This document shows positions 27,182 through 36,314 of a stretch of DNA of 64,000 nt, in pieces. Source of the stretch: JAOUGY01 sp963792365 (GTDB lineage: Bacteria > Actinomycetota > Acidimicrobiia > Spongiisociales > ZC4RG35); assembly GCA_963792365.1 (NCBI GenBank), contig CAWBVW010000004.1, positions 186,001 through 250,000 of the forward strand. The letters are read 5' to 3'. Made by a program: the position numbers and the translations under genes. The notes beneath the pieces are model-generated. The model did no database searches. It was given only the letters and a program-made list of their open reading frames with translations, and was not told the DNA's origin. The stretch's first letter is position 1, and every line of letters begins with the position of its first letter.

Positions 27182-28183
27182 GTGGTCCCACGTCCCAAAC
27201 TCGATCAGGTCGCCGACCTCGCCAATGTTTCGCCGGCAACGGTGAGCCGAGTTCTCAACGGCAAACAGGGTGTGGCGGCGGCCACTCGCCAGCGGGTCCT
27301 CGATGTTCTCGCCGATCTCGGGTACGCCGAAGTCCCGATGCGATCGACCACGAGCGGCGTGGTCGGCATCGTGACACCTGAGATGGACAACCCGATCTTC
27401 CCCCGTCTCGCCCAGACGATCGAAACGCGGTTGGCGGCCAAGCGAATGCTGTCCATGATCTGCCCGGTGACCACTGAAACCGTGAACGAGCAGGAGTACC
27501 TCGAACACTTCGTGGCCACGGGCGCAGCCGGGGTGATCGTCATCAACGGCCGCCACTCGAGGATCGACGTCGGATACCGCCCCTACGAGGATCTCACGAG
27601 CAGGGGTATCTCGACCGTCCTCCTCAATGGTGTCGAAGCTTCGACGCCGGTGCCGGCGGTGACGGTGGACATCGAAAGCGGCGGGGAGATGGCGGTGCGG
27701 CATCTGATCTCATTGGGACACCGCCGGATCGGATGTCTGGTGGGTCCCGGGCAGTACGTCACCACGAGGCAGTTCCTGGACGGCTATTCCAGCGGCTTGG
27801 CGAGCGAAGGCCTCGAGACCGACGACCGCCTCGTCAGCGAGAGCATCTTCACCATCGAGGGCGGCCGGGCGGGTGTGGCCCAACTCTTGGAAGCAGGTGT
27901 TACCGGGGTCGTGACGGCCGGCGACCTCATGGCCCTAGGCGCCATCGCCGGAGTGCGGGCGCGGGGGTATTCGGTCCCCCGAGACGTGTCCGTGGTGGGT
28001 TTCGACGGCACCAACCTCGTGAACTACACCGACCCTTCACTCACGAGCGTCCGGCAACCCGTGGAGCGGATGAGTCAGACAGTCGTGTCGCTTCTCCTGG
28101 CACCGAACAGCGGAGGGCCAAAGCTCCACATATTCGAACCGGATCTTGTGATCGGTGGCTCAACCGCCCCCGTATCTTCGTGA
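27182..28183 (+). CDS. LacI-family transcriptional regulator of the maltodextrin operon
   Basis: The 333-residue regulator has an N-terminal helix-turn-helix (KLDQVADLANVSPATVSRVL, about 6-25) with hinge helix RQRVLDVLADLGY. A periplasmic-binding-protein-like effector domain follows, containing VVGIVTPEMDNPIFPRLAQTI and SVVGFDGTNLVNYTDPSLTSV. The start is GTG 27182. Divergent orientation from malE with operator sites between them makes it the likely sugar-responsive repressor of uptake and hydrolysis. The effector is inferred, not shown. Confidence 0.9.
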   Translation: MVPRPKLDQVADLANVSPATVSRVLNGKQGVAAATRQRVLDVLADLGYAEVPMRSTTSGVVGIVTPEMDNPIFPRLAQTIETRLAAKRMLSMICPVTTETVNEQEYLEHFVATGAAGVIVINGRHSRIDVGYRPYEDLTSRGISTVLLNGVEASTPVPAVTVDIESGGEMAVRHLISLGHRRIGCLVGPGQYVTTRQFLDGYSSGLASEGLETDDRLVSESIFTIEGGRAGVAQLLEAGVTGVVTAGDLMALGAIAGVRARGYSVPRDVSVVGFDGTNLVNYTDPSLTSVRQPVERMSQTVVSLLLAPNSGGPKLHIFEPDLVIGGSTAPVSS

Positions 28184-28205
28184 TCCGGACGAACGGCGTG
28201 CGGGT

Positions 28206-28760
28206 TCACATCCAACTCTCGGTGCGATCCACGAGATAGAGGCTGATGTCTTTGGCGGCGTCGAGCGCGTCACACAGTTGCTCGCGCGCCATCAAGATGT
28301 CGACGAGCGAGACCCCGGTTTTTCCCACCAGCTGCAACCGGCGTTCGGGAGCGTCGGTGACCGCCGCGAACGAGTCGATGGCCGCGACTTCGATCGGAAG
28401 GTCGGCACCAGAGACCCCCGCCAAGTCTGTGGCAAGGATCAAGAGATCCGGCGGATGGGTGAGTGGCGGAATCCCCCAGTTGAAGAAGAGCTGAAGCGAG
28501 TACTCGTCCTCGGGCTCTTCGAACTCGTCGCCGATCTCCTCCAGCCGATCCTGGAACGACAACAACACCCTCGGGTCCACATCGAGCGCAATGTGCAGGT
28601 CGATGGGACCGTTGCACGCCTCCTCGGGATGCAGATCGACCTCCCAGGACTGGCGGAGCGAGTAGGTCTCTACGAAATGACGCTCATCATGGACATGAAA
28701 CCCATGTTCGATGGCGTGCTCTTTGAAGTCGGCAACGAAGCCGGGGATGTCGACAGCCAT
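28206..28760 (-). CDS. Conserved hypothetical protein
   Basis: The 184-residue acidic protein starts at ATG 28760 (MAVDIPGFVADFKEHAIE). It has no signal peptide or transmembrane helix. It contains an LHIALDVDPRVLLSFQDRLEEIGDEF segment and a C-terminal alpha/beta part. No family is recognised. It is convergent with the LacI gene and divergent from the aldehyde dehydrogenase gene. Confidence 0.65.
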   Translation of the reverse strand: MAVDIPGFVADFKEHAIEHGFHVHDERHFVETYSLRQSWEVDLHPEEACNGPIDLHIALDVDPRVLLSFQDRLEEIGDEFEEPEDEYSLQLFFNWGIPPLTHPPDLLILATDLAGVSGADLPIEVAAIDSFAAVTDAPERRLQLVGKTGVSLVDILMAREQLCDALDAAKDISLYLVDRTESWM

Positions 28761-28845
28761 GTCCGGGACGAGCCTAGGCCTCTGCTCGTCGATGCGGGAC
28801 CCGCTGGGTCGATACCGACGTGGCGCTCGGTGGCATACTCGAGAA

Positions 28846-30228
28846 GTGACCGACCGAACACCCAGCCCAACCACCGCGGTGGCACTCGCACGCGCTGCAT
28901 TCGATTCCGGTCGAACGCGACCGGTCGAGTGGCGCGAGGCCCAGCTCGACGGTCTGGTGGCGTTGCTTCGCAAGGAGGAGCGAACGCTGCTCGACGCCAT
29001 GCACGAAGACCTGGGCAAGCCGCGATTCGAGGGGTGGGTCACCGACATCGGCGTCCTGATCACCGAGTTCGAGTACATCCGCAAGCGCCTCGATCGCTAC
29101 CTGCGTCCCCGGCGGGTGAGAGTGCCGGCCTTCATGCAACCCGCGAAGGCCGAGATCATGCTCGAACCCCTCGGGGTCGTTCTCGTCATTTCCCCTTGGA
29201 ACTACCCGGTCAATCTCGCGCTGTCGCCACTCGCAGCCGCAGCGGCAGCCGGCAACGCCGTCGTGTTGAAGCCGTCCGAGTACTCCGGCTTCACGTCAGG
29301 GGCCCTGGCGGACCTGATCCCCCAGTATCTCGATGGTGAGGCGATCCGGGTCGTCAATGGTGACGCCGAAGTAGCCCAGCAGCTCCTCGCCCAACCTCTC
29401 GACCATGTGATGTTCACAGGAAGCCCCAGGGTGGGATCGCTCGTCATGAAGGCAGCTGCCGAGCACCTCACTCCGGTCACCCTCGAGCTCGGCGTCAAGA
29501 GCCCGGCGATCGTCCACCCTTCCGCCGACCTCACCGTCACGGCCCGCCGCATCGCGTTCGGCAAGCTCATGAACGCAGGTCAGACGTGTATCGCCCCCGA
29601 CTACGTGTTGGTCGACGCCGGAAACCGCGACGAACTCGTCGATCGGTTGACCGACGCGATCGGCAAGCTGACCGGGGGTGACGCTCTGAGGAGCCCCGAC
29701 TACGGACGAATCATCTCCGACTGGCACTGGGGTCGTCTGATGGGGTTGCTTCCCGAAGAGGGGGTGGTCCTGGGCGGCTCCGGGGACCGAGACAGTCGTT
29801 TCATCGAGCCGACACTGGTGATCGACCCGCCCCTCGACGCACCGATCATGCAAGAGGAGATCTTCGGGCCGATCCTCCCCATCCTCTCCGTCGAGAATGT
29901 CGAGGCGGCCATCACATTCGTCAATGCTCGCCCCAAGCCGCTGGTGCTGTACATCTTCGGTTCGAACGACGAGGCCATAGATCTAGTGAACGAACGCACC
30001 AGCTCCGGAGCGACCAGTATCAACCAAACGATGTACCACGCCGGGATCCCCGAACTCCCGTTTGGAGGAGTCGGCACCAGCGGGACTGGCCGCTACCGCG
30101 GACTCGCAGGGGTCAGCACCTTCAGCAACCACAAGAGCGTTCTCCGAAAGAAGCTGACTCCGGACCCGGGCTTCGGCTATCCGCCGTACGGGCGAGTGGC
30201 GAAGCGACTACTCAAACGCCTCATCTGA
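28846..30228 (+). CDS. Aldehyde dehydrogenase, NAD(P)+-dependent
   Basis: The 460-residue enzyme of the class 3 (short, membrane-independent) aldehyde dehydrogenase type oxidises aldehydes to acids. The catalytic Cys248 lies in NAGQTCIAPDY and the general base Glu214 in TLELGVKSP, where the usual ELGGKSP has Val. PWNYP near 118 and the C-terminal PFGGVGTSGTGRYRG are conserved. GTG 28846 fits the family N-terminus; an in-frame ATG at 28711 would add unlikely residues. The physiological substrate is not evident. Confidence 0.9.
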   Translation: MTDRTPSPTTAVALARAAFDSGRTRPVEWREAQLDGLVALLRKEERTLLDAMHEDLGKPRFEGWVTDIGVLITEFEYIRKRLDRYLRPRRVRVPAFMQPAKAEIMLEPLGVVLVISPWNYPVNLALSPLAAAAAAGNAVVLKPSEYSGFTSGALADLIPQYLDGEAIRVVNGDAEVAQQLLAQPLDHVMFTGSPRVGSLVMKAAAEHLTPVTLELGVKSPAIVHPSADLTVTARRIAFGKLMNAGQTCIAPDYVLVDAGNRDELVDRLTDAIGKLTGGDALRSPDYGRIISDWHWGRLMGLLPEEGVVLGGSGDRDSRFIEPTLVIDPPLDAPIMQEEIFGPILPILSVENVEAAITFVNARPKPLVLYIFGSNDEAIDLVNERTSSGATSINQTMYHAGIPELPFGGVGTSGTGRYRGLAGVSTFSNHKSVLRKKLTPDPGFGYPPYGRVAKRLLKRLI

Positions 30229-30231
30229 GCG

Positions 30232-31263
30232 TCAGCGCCGACGACCGCCCAGCCACCCGAACACCCCGCCGAGGATGAACGCCACCACGCCCGCCTTGGC
30301 CACCGACTCGGCATCGGCACCGTCGGGCTGAGCTCGACTCACCGGGTGTGGCGACCGCTCGAGCTGTTGGCGACTCGCCCGCACCGACGGCCGCACGATG
30401 TCGCCGAACTGCAGATAGTCCGAGTACACCTTGGTCACCTCGGCCCCGAACAGGTACACGGCCCACATGAGGTTGAAGAAGAACAGAAGGATGGCCGCGC
30501 CGCCGAGCGCACCGAGTGCTCCGGTGCCGCCGGCGTTCCCGAGATAGATGCCGACCAGGAACGCAGCGATCAATCCCACCGCCGCAGTCGCCATGCCGCC
30601 ACGAACTGCCGCCTTCCAGGGGATCTCGACGACGGTCATGACCTGAAACGTAAGCCCGACCACGCCCATCAGCAGGAGCAGCGAGACCACCGGCACTGCG
30701 AACCGTGCAGCGGTCCGGACCCACCCCCAGTCGTCGGGGATCAACCCGACTGCGGCGACCGCCGCCACCGGTGTGAACGCAAGGACGGCGAGCGTCAGCG
30801 CCGACAGTGCACCGATTCCGCGTTGGACGAGAAAGCCGATCGGACCGGTTCGTCGCTGGTCTTCGGGTACGTGGAACACCACGCTCAGCACACCCTGCAC
30901 CTGAGCGAAGATCGTCGAGGCCGAGAAGATCGACAGCACGATTCCGATCGACAGCGCTCCACCGGCCTGTTCCTCGACCACGTCGACGATCTCAGCGAGC
31001 GAGCCGGCGACCTCGTCGCCTGCCACGTCCTGCACCGAAGAGATGAGGTTGTCGGTGTAGGACGGATCATCGCTCGACCCGTTGGCGGCCGAGACGAACC
31101 CGGCCACGGCGACCACGAGGAAAAGAAGCGGCACGAGCGAGAAGATCGTGTAGTACGAGAGCGCGGCACCCATCCGTCCGGCCTTGTCCTCGCCGAACTC
31201 CTTGCCGGCCGCCTTGAGGATCTCGAATGTCCGCTTGTGGAGCGGAAGGTCGGCGACGTCCAT
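30232..31263 (-). CDS. YihY/BrkB family inner-membrane protein
   Basis: The 343-residue membrane protein has the YihY hallmarks DKAGRMGAALSYYTIFSLVPLLFLVV near the N-terminus, LVQRGIGALSALTLAVLAF and FNLMWAVYLFGAEVTKVY in the last helices. It has about six transmembrane helices and a basic tail. The family was once mistaken for RNase BN; its function is still unclear. ATG 31263. It converges with the aldehyde dehydrogenase gene. Confidence 0.85.
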   Translation of the reverse strand: MDVADLPLHKRTFEILKAAGKEFGEDKAGRMGAALSYYTIFSLVPLLFLVVAVAGFVSAANGSSDDPSYTDNLISSVQDVAGDEVAGSLAEIVDVVEEQAGGALSIGIVLSIFSASTIFAQVQGVLSVVFHVPEDQRRTGPIGFLVQRGIGALSALTLAVLAFTPVAAVAAVGLIPDDWGWVRTAARFAVPVVSLLLLMGVVGLTFQVMTVVEIPWKAAVRGGMATAAVGLIAAFLVGIYLGNAGGTGALGALGGAAILLFFFNLMWAVYLFGAEVTKVYSDYLQFGDIVRPSVRASRQQLERSPHPVSRAQPDGADAESVAKAGVVAFILGGVFGWLGGRRR

Positions 31264-31445
31264 GACCCGAGGCTAGGTGACCTCGCGTGCTCGATCGAGC
31301 ACCGACAGCGGAGTTCCGCTTGCGAGCGGCCACGGGGGGTATCGCGGACCGTGTAGCACCTCCCTGATTCCACCCTGATGTCCTCAGGGTCTCGGGAGGG
31401 CCATACCCAATGGTCGCGGGCGCCTCGGAGCGAGACGATGCAGCC

Positions 31446-31898
31446 ATGGAACAGGAACACACGACAATCGAAGACCCGACGGAAACTCCCGTCGAAGAAG
31501 CCACTCCCCCAGACCCCAACGGGGGCAGCCGTCGCTGGGTCCGACCACGAGACGGCCGCCTCCTCGCCGGAGTTGCCGCCGGCATCGCCGACCGACTCGA
31601 GCTGCCTGCATGGCTGGTGCGCGTCGTGTTCGTCGCCATGACGCTGGCCGACGGCGTCGGAATACTCGTCTACCTCGGGGCCTGGGCCTTGATGCCGGAA
31701 GTGGGCAGCACCACTTCGGTAGCCGACGACCTCCGGGTGCGGATTGGTGCCGTCGACCGGCCTTCCAAGGTGGCCGGGCTGGTGCTCATCGGCATCGGCA
31801 CGGTGATCGCCATCGGCACCACAGGCCTGCTGAGCTCGAGGCTGTCCCTGGCCTTGGTCCTGGCGGCTGCCGGCGCCGTTCTGATTCGCAAGAACTGA
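31446..31898 (+). CDS. PspC-domain membrane protein
   Basis: The 150-residue protein has an acidic N-terminal segment followed by a PspC domain (DGRLLAGVAAGIADRLELPAW, then a hydrophobic stretch ending GAWALMPE). A second hydrophobic hairpin is at the C-terminus. PspC domains sit in the membrane and often take part in envelope-stress sensing. It is followed by a membrane protein gene 25 bases later, so the two form an operon. ATG 31446 was chosen over an upstream frame start. Confidence 0.85.
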   Translation: MEQEHTTIEDPTETPVEEATPPDPNGGSRRWVRPRDGRLLAGVAAGIADRLELPAWLVRVVFVAMTLADGVGILVYLGAWALMPEVGSTTSVADDLRVRIGAVDRPSKVAGLVLIGIGTVIAIGTTGLLSSRLSLALVLAAAGAVLIRKN

Positions 31899-31923
31899 CT
31901 CGACAACGAAGAGGAGAGAGATC

Positions 31924-32520
31924 GTGAAAGTTGTGAGAGCCATGGCCGGAGTGGCCGGTCTACTGGCGGTGATCCTTGCCATCCCGGTGTTCGTGACAGG
32001 GACCGGACTGTTGTGGTGGACCGCCGACGGAGTCGCCGAGTTGCCGACCGTAGCGGTGCGTACCGACGCTCGCGCTTTCGTGGCGGGAGACATCGCCACG
32101 GTCTGGTCCGAAACGGAGTTCCGCGTCCCCCGTGTCAGCCACGCGACTCTGACGGTCGACGGCGACGAACCGCTGTTCGTTGGCATTGGACCCGCCGGTC
32201 AGGTGGAACGATTCGTGGCTACGGGCCTCAACCCCCACCAGGCTGACTTCTGGGCGTACTCGTCCGACGGAACCGCCACCGAGATCGGCTGGGACCTCGA
32301 ACCCGGCAGCTGGTCCGCCGTGGTCATGAATGCCGACGGCTCGCCAGGCGTCGAAGCCGACGTCCGAGCGACGTTGCCGACCTCGCCGATCCGATTGGCC
32401 GGAGGAATCCTCGCCGGCGTCGGATTGGTGATCGGCGCAGTCGGATCACTGATGTTGACCGCGGCATGGGGCGGCGGTAGAAGAGGAACGACTGCAGCCG
32501 GCGCTCCTGCCACTGCCTGA
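31924..32520 (+). CDS. Two-helix membrane protein with extracytoplasmic beta domain
   Basis: The 198-residue protein starts at GTG 31924, with GAAGAGGAGAG upstream. It has an N-terminal signal-anchor helix (about 5-30), a beta-rich extracytoplasmic domain and a C-terminal helix (about 160-185). No family is recognised. Its position after the PspC protein suggests a shared envelope function. Confidence 0.7.
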   Translation: MKVVRAMAGVAGLLAVILAIPVFVTGTGLLWWTADGVAELPTVAVRTDARAFVAGDIATVWSETEFRVPRVSHATLTVDGDEPLFVGIGPAGQVERFVATGLNPHQADFWAYSSDGTATEIGWDLEPGSWSAVVMNADGSPGVEADVRATLPTSPIRLAGGILAGVGLVIGAVGSLMLTAAWGGGRRGTTAAGAPATA

Positions 32521-32533
32521 GCGGCAACACAAT

Positions 32534-32567
32534 CGAAGGGCTCGAGCAGAGATGCTCGAGCCCTTCG
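32534..32567. terminator. Bidirectional transcription terminator hairpin
   Basis: A perfect 15-bp stem (CGAAGGGCTCGAGCA and its reverse complement) has the tetraloop GAGA. It sits exactly between the convergent membrane-protein gene and the monooxygenase-like gene. There is no T-run on either side, as is common in high-GC actinobacteria. Confidence 0.85.
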
Positions 32568-32861
32568 TCACGTATTCGGATCGATACCGGCGATCGGCCG
32601 TGTCTCGTATCGATGATCCATGCCAGCGATCATTTCGCCACCGGCACCGATCGCCGCCTGTACTTCAGGTAGCTCCAACGACCGTGAATGGGCCTCCGAT
32701 GTCTCCCACACCTCCGTCACCCACAGAGCGTCCGGATCACTCAGATCCTCGGCGACCACATAGGAAATGCATCCGGGCATCGCTCCCATTCCGCCGAGGA
32801 TTGCCGCGAGAGCATCGCGCCTTCCCGGCGCACACAGGATTCGTCCGATCAGTCCGTACAT
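32568..32861 (-). CDS. Antibiotic biosynthesis monooxygenase (ABM)-domain protein
   Basis: The 97-residue protein is the size of one ferredoxin-like ABM domain: MYGLIGRILCAPGRRDALAAIL, then ISYVVAEDLSDPDALWVTEVWETSEAHSRSLE in two segments. Members act as cofactor-free monooxygenases or heme-degrading/quinone enzymes, and the substrate cannot be told. ATG 32861. Its 3' end abuts the shared terminator. Confidence 0.85.
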   Translation of the reverse strand: MYGLIGRILCAPGRRDALAAILGGMGAMPGCISYVVAEDLSDPDALWVTEVWETSEAHSRSLELPEVQAAIGAGGEMIAGMDHRYETRPIAGIDPNT

Positions 32862-32910
32862 GAGGCGATGTTCCCAGATCGAGTGAGAAACCGTGGATCG
32901 GAGAACTGGA

Positions 32911-33081
32911 TCAGTGAACGCCGACCGACAGGGCTCTGGCAACACGCTCTTCGGCGGCGGCCACGCAGGCAATCGCCTCGGCGAGCGCCTCTTGATCTTC
33001 GGCCATGCCGCTCAGTTGATAGTGGCGTGCCAGGGTTTGGCGGATCGCTGCAAGGTCGCTGGTGATGTCGGTGAGACTCAC
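32911..33081 (-). CDS. Small 56-residue helical protein
   Basis: GTG 33081 is preceded by GAGGAGGGAGG, a very strong ribosome-binding site, and gives a 56-residue product VSLTDITSDLAAIRQTL... with a continuous amphipathic helix rich in Ala and Glu. No family is recognised. It precedes the ABM gene on the same strand (49 bases), so they may be cotranscribed. The start decision rests on the Shine-Dalgarno match. Confidence 0.55.
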   Translation of the reverse strand: MSLTDITSDLAAIRQTLARHYQLSGMAEDQEALAEAIACVAAAEERVARALSVGVH

Positions 33082-33188
33082 GGTCACCTCCCTCCTCGAA
33101 AACGTACCGGGACCGCGTTTCCTGTCCATGTCGACTCCGTCCCGTGCAAGTTAGGCGGTGAGTCGTGCCAGGCCCGGTATCGTCCGTG

Positions 33189-33797
33189 CTACCCCGGGCT
33201 GCGGACAGGGACGACCACCTGATCGTGGTAGACGAGGAGCGCCGCCACCAGGGCCGGATCCGGGTTCCACGACGGCTCCACCACCGTGAAGCCCTTGGAG
33301 AAGACGAACTCGGCGAGCTCGACGAACAGCGTTGAGGCCACCGCCCGAACGACACCAGCCAACGATTCTCTAGGTCTGCCCATACCCGTGACCCCGAGAA
33401 CGTTGTCGGATGCGTCGAACAGCCGAAAGGTGTCCGTGTGGGCCAGCACCATCGCTTTGGCGGTGTCGACCAACGCCGGGTCGAACGACCTGAATGTGAA
33501 CGTTCCCCCCGGCGTTTCGATCCGGGTCTTGCCGCGGCCCAGGTTGGCGAGATCGAAGTCCGCGAGTTCGGCACCCGTCGACCAGGTCGCGGCCCAACGA
33601 TTCGCCAACTTCGACTCCGGCCGGATGGTGAAATCTCCTCCAGCGGATGAAAACGTCGCCGGCTTCCTGAGCATCCGACCCGATGTCCTACCCGACACCA
33701 CCACGCCGCCGGCGGAGCGCAGTTCGAACGCATAGTCGCCCCCGAGCGACCGATTCTTCGTGCGCTTCCTCCACAGCTCGAACTGCGGTCCGCTCAC
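33189..33797 (-). CDS. Hypothetical protein
   Basis: The 202-residue product starts at GTG 33797 with no signal peptide or membrane helix. The sequence alternates beta-strand-like segments (YAFELRSAGGVVVSGRTSG, GGTFTFRSFDPALVDTAKA) and ends with a helical region. It could be a beta-barrel of LURP/tubby type, but that is only a resemblance. It is divergent from the rhodanese-metZ pair. Confidence 0.55.
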   Translation of the reverse strand: MSGPQFELWRKRTKNRSLGGDYAFELRSAGGVVVSGRTSGRMLRKPATFSSAGGDFTIRPESKLANRWAATWSTGAELADFDLANLGRGKTRIETPGGTFTFRSFDPALVDTAKAMVLAHTDTFRLFDASDNVLGVTGMGRPRESLAGVVRAVASTLFVELAEFVFSKGFTVVEPSWNPDPALVAALLVYHDQVVVPVRSPG

Positions 33798-33924
33798 CTG
33801 GGTACTCCAATCGCTTCGACCATGCCCACCTAGTCATCGTCCCGATCTCCAGCCGACCTGAACCCGGCGATCGAGGATCAGGTCACGACGTCCTACCCTT
33901 GTTCCACGCAATGCCACAGCGATC

Positions 33925-34341
33925 ATGAGCCATGCAGGCGATCTGAGCCCATCGGAGTCCTACAAGCTGCTCGGCGACGACCGGGCTGCCGTGCTCGTGG
34001 ACTGCCGCACCAAGGCCGAGTGGTCCTACGTCGGTGCGCCGGACCTGACCTCGCTCGACAAGAGCGTCGTGTTCATCGAATGGACGACGTTTCCCCAAGG
34101 CGCCGTGAACCCGGATTTCATCACCCAACTCGAAGAGGCCGGTGTCGAGCGGGATCAGCCGGTCATGTTCCTGTGCCGATCGGGAGTGCGGTCGAGGGCT
34201 GCGGCTGCGGCGGCGGCCGCAGCCGGTTGGCACAAGTCCTACAACATCTCCGACGGATTCGAAGGCCCACCCGACGACGACGGCCATCGCGGCTCGAGGA
34301 GCGGTTGGAAGGTCGAGGGTCTGCCGTGGAGACAGCCATGA
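33925..34341 (+). CDS. Rhodanese-like sulfurtransferase
   Basis: The 138-residue protein has one rhodanese domain. The active-site loop is CRSGVRSRAAA, with the Cys near residue 84. VLVDCRTKAEWSYVGAPDL is the N-terminal strand motif. It could deliver sulfane sulfur. The stop codon overlaps the ATG of metZ (ATGA), so translation is coupled, which suggests it serves the methionine sulfhydrylation step or sulfide handling. Confidence 0.88.
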   Translation: MSHAGDLSPSESYKLLGDDRAAVLVDCRTKAEWSYVGAPDLTSLDKSVVFIEWTTFPQGAVNPDFITQLEEAGVERDQPVMFLCRSGVRSRAAAAAAAAAGWHKSYNISDGFEGPPDDDGHRGSRSGWKVEGLPWRQP

Positions 34342-35507
34342 ATGAATGGGGCCTTGACACGCGGGCGGTCCACAGTGGGGTCGAGCGGAGCCAGTTCCTC
34401 GAGACTGCGGAGGCTCTCTTCCTCACTTCTGGCTATGTGTACGAATCCGCAGCCGAGGCGGAAGCCGCGTTCGCCGGGGACGTGTCCCGCTTCATCTACT
34501 CCCGCTACGGGAACCCGACGGTGGCGGCGTTCGAAGAGCGTCTGCGCTCGATCGAAGACGCCGAAGCGTGTTTCGCCACGGCGAGCGGGATGGCAGCGGT
34601 GTTCAACGCCCTGGCCGGGCTGCTCGTGTCCGGCGACCGGGTCGTCGCGGCCCGTGGGCTCTTCGGGTCCTGTTTCATCATCCTCGACGAGTTGTTGCCG
34701 AAGTGGGGAATCACGACCGAGTTCGTCGATGGCGCAGATCTCGCCGAATGGGAGCGCGCCCTGTCGACACCTGCCCGAGTGGTGTTCTTCGAGACTCCGT
34801 CGAACCCCATGCTCGAGCTCATCGACATTTCGACCGTGTCGAAGCTGGCGCACGACGCCGGGGCGACCGTGATCGTCGACAACGTGTTCGCCACGCCCGT
34901 GCTGCAGAAACCCCTCGCCCTGGGAGCCGATGTCGTGGTGTACTCGGCGACCAAGCACATCGACGGCCAAGGCCGCACCCTCGGAGGAGCCATCCTCGGC
35001 ACTCGATCGTTCATCGACGAGAAGATCCAGCCCCTCATGCGTCACACCGGGCCATCCATGTCACCCTTCAACGCATGGGTCCTGACGAAGGCCCTCGAAA
35101 CGCTCAGGCTCAGGGTGGAGCACCAGGGCGCATCGGCGCTCCAGCTGGCAAGGGTCCTGGAGGACACGACCGGCGTGGATCGGGTCTGGTATCCGTGGCT
35201 CGAGACCCACCCGCAGTCCAACCTCGCCCGCAGCCAGATGCGGGGCGGCGGCACGGTGGTGACGTTCGAAGTACCCGGTGGCAAGGCCCGAGCCTTCGAG
35301 GTGATCGACCGGCTCGAGCTGATCGACATCTCCAACAACCTGGGCGACGCCAAGTCGCTCGTCACGCATCCCGCCTCCACCACCCACCGCCGTCTCGGGC
35401 CGGAGGTGCGGGCCGCCATGGGAATCACAGACGGAGTCATTCGTGTCTCCGTTGGCTTGGAGGACATCGAAGACGTCACCTCCGACATCGTCCGGGCGCT
35501 GGCCTAG
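34338..35507 (+). CDS. metZ: O-succinylhomoserine sulfhydrylase
   Basis: The 389-residue PLP enzyme of the Cys/Met metabolism family makes homocysteine from O-succinylhomoserine and sulfide. The PLP Lys206 is in YSATKHIDGQG. SRYGNPTVAAFEERL and the C-terminal THPASTTHRRLGPEVRA segment are typical of MetZ. ATG 34338 overlaps the upstream rhodanese stop as ATGA. A cystathionine gamma-synthase assignment is possible, but the sequence pattern favours MetZ. Confidence 0.88.
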   Translation: MNEWGLDTRAVHSGVERSQFLETAEALFLTSGYVYESAAEAEAAFAGDVSRFIYSRYGNPTVAAFEERLRSIEDAEACFATASGMAAVFNALAGLLVSGDRVVAARGLFGSCFIILDELLPKWGITTEFVDGADLAEWERALSTPARVVFFETPSNPMLELIDISTVSKLAHDAGATVIVDNVFATPVLQKPLALGADVVVYSATKHIDGQGRTLGGAILGTRSFIDEKIQPLMRHTGPSMSPFNAWVLTKALETLRLRVEHQGASALQLARVLEDTTGVDRVWYPWLETHPQSNLARSQMRGGGTVVTFEVPGGKARAFEVIDRLELIDISNNLGDAKSLVTHPASTTHRRLGPEVRAAMGITDGVIRVSVGLEDIEDVTSDIVRALA

Positions 35508-35528
35508 GCGAGTCTGGGAGCAACCCGC

Positions 35529-36314
35529 CTAGCCGGGCTTGCGGACCATCCAAACCTGTTCGCTCGGGTGATCGTGGGCCCAGTCGGCCGTGACGAAGAA
35601 GTTGACCTCCGGTCCCGTACGGGGCGATTGAACCTCGATGAAGTCCTCTACTTCGAACCCTGAATCCTTGAACAGCCGAAACCACCCTGAGATCGGCAGG
35701 TTGAACTCGATCCCCCCGGGCTCGTCGACCGCGTCGCGCCAGTCGAACCGATGGATGCCGAAGGTCGGGCGTTCCAACTGCCGAGTGCAGGGAATGGCCC
35801 CATCGAGCCGTGAACAAACATGTGCGAGCGTCGAAGTGCTCAGAGTCACCAGGCGGCCACCCGGCCTCAACAGCCGATACGCCTCGGGAACCCAGACGTA
35901 GGGATCGCACCACAGCACTGCCCCGTACTCGCTGATGGCGAAGTCGAACGACGCATCGGCCCGGGGCACCGCCTCGGCGCTGCCGTGGATGAAGTCGATG
36001 TCGGCGCCGTGATGCGTCGCCAGCCTCCTTGCCGTCGCGAGTTGCGCATCGGAGATGTCGACGGCTGTGACGTTGGCGCCACGGCGCCACATCCAGCCGG
36101 AGATGTAGCCGGTACCGCATCCGAGGTCGATCGCGTCCATTCCGGCCATGTCAGCGGGCAGGAGCGGCATCTGTTCGTCCGGTATGGACCACATGCCCCA
36201 ATCCGGATCCGACGCCCAGTTTCGCTCGCCCGACTCCACCCAGTTCGGCGCGTCCTCGTTCCACTCTCGTCGGTTCTCTGCGACGTGCTCGGGCATACCG
36301 CCGCCGTCGAGCAT
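35529..36314 (-). CDS. SAM-dependent methyltransferase (class I)
   Basis: The 261-residue protein has motif I DLGCGTGYISGWMWRRGANV, with the acidic motif at AVDIS, and motif III LLRPGGRLVTLST. Substrate is unknown. ATG 36314 overlaps the upstream PPOX stop as TGATG, supporting that start; ATG 36296 is the alternative. It is convergent with metZ. Confidence 0.85.
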   Translation of the reverse strand: MLDGGGMPEHVAENRREWNEDAPNWVESGERNWASDPDWGMWSIPDEQMPLLPADMAGMDAIDLGCGTGYISGWMWRRGANVTAVDISDAQLATARRLATHHGADIDFIHGSAEAVPRADASFDFAISEYGAVLWCDPYVWVPEAYRLLRPGGRLVTLSTSTLAHVCSRLDGAIPCTRQLERPTFGIHRFDWRDAVDEPGGIEFNLPISGWFRLFKDSGFEVEDFIEVQSPRTGPEVNFFVTADWAHDHPSEQVWMVRKPG

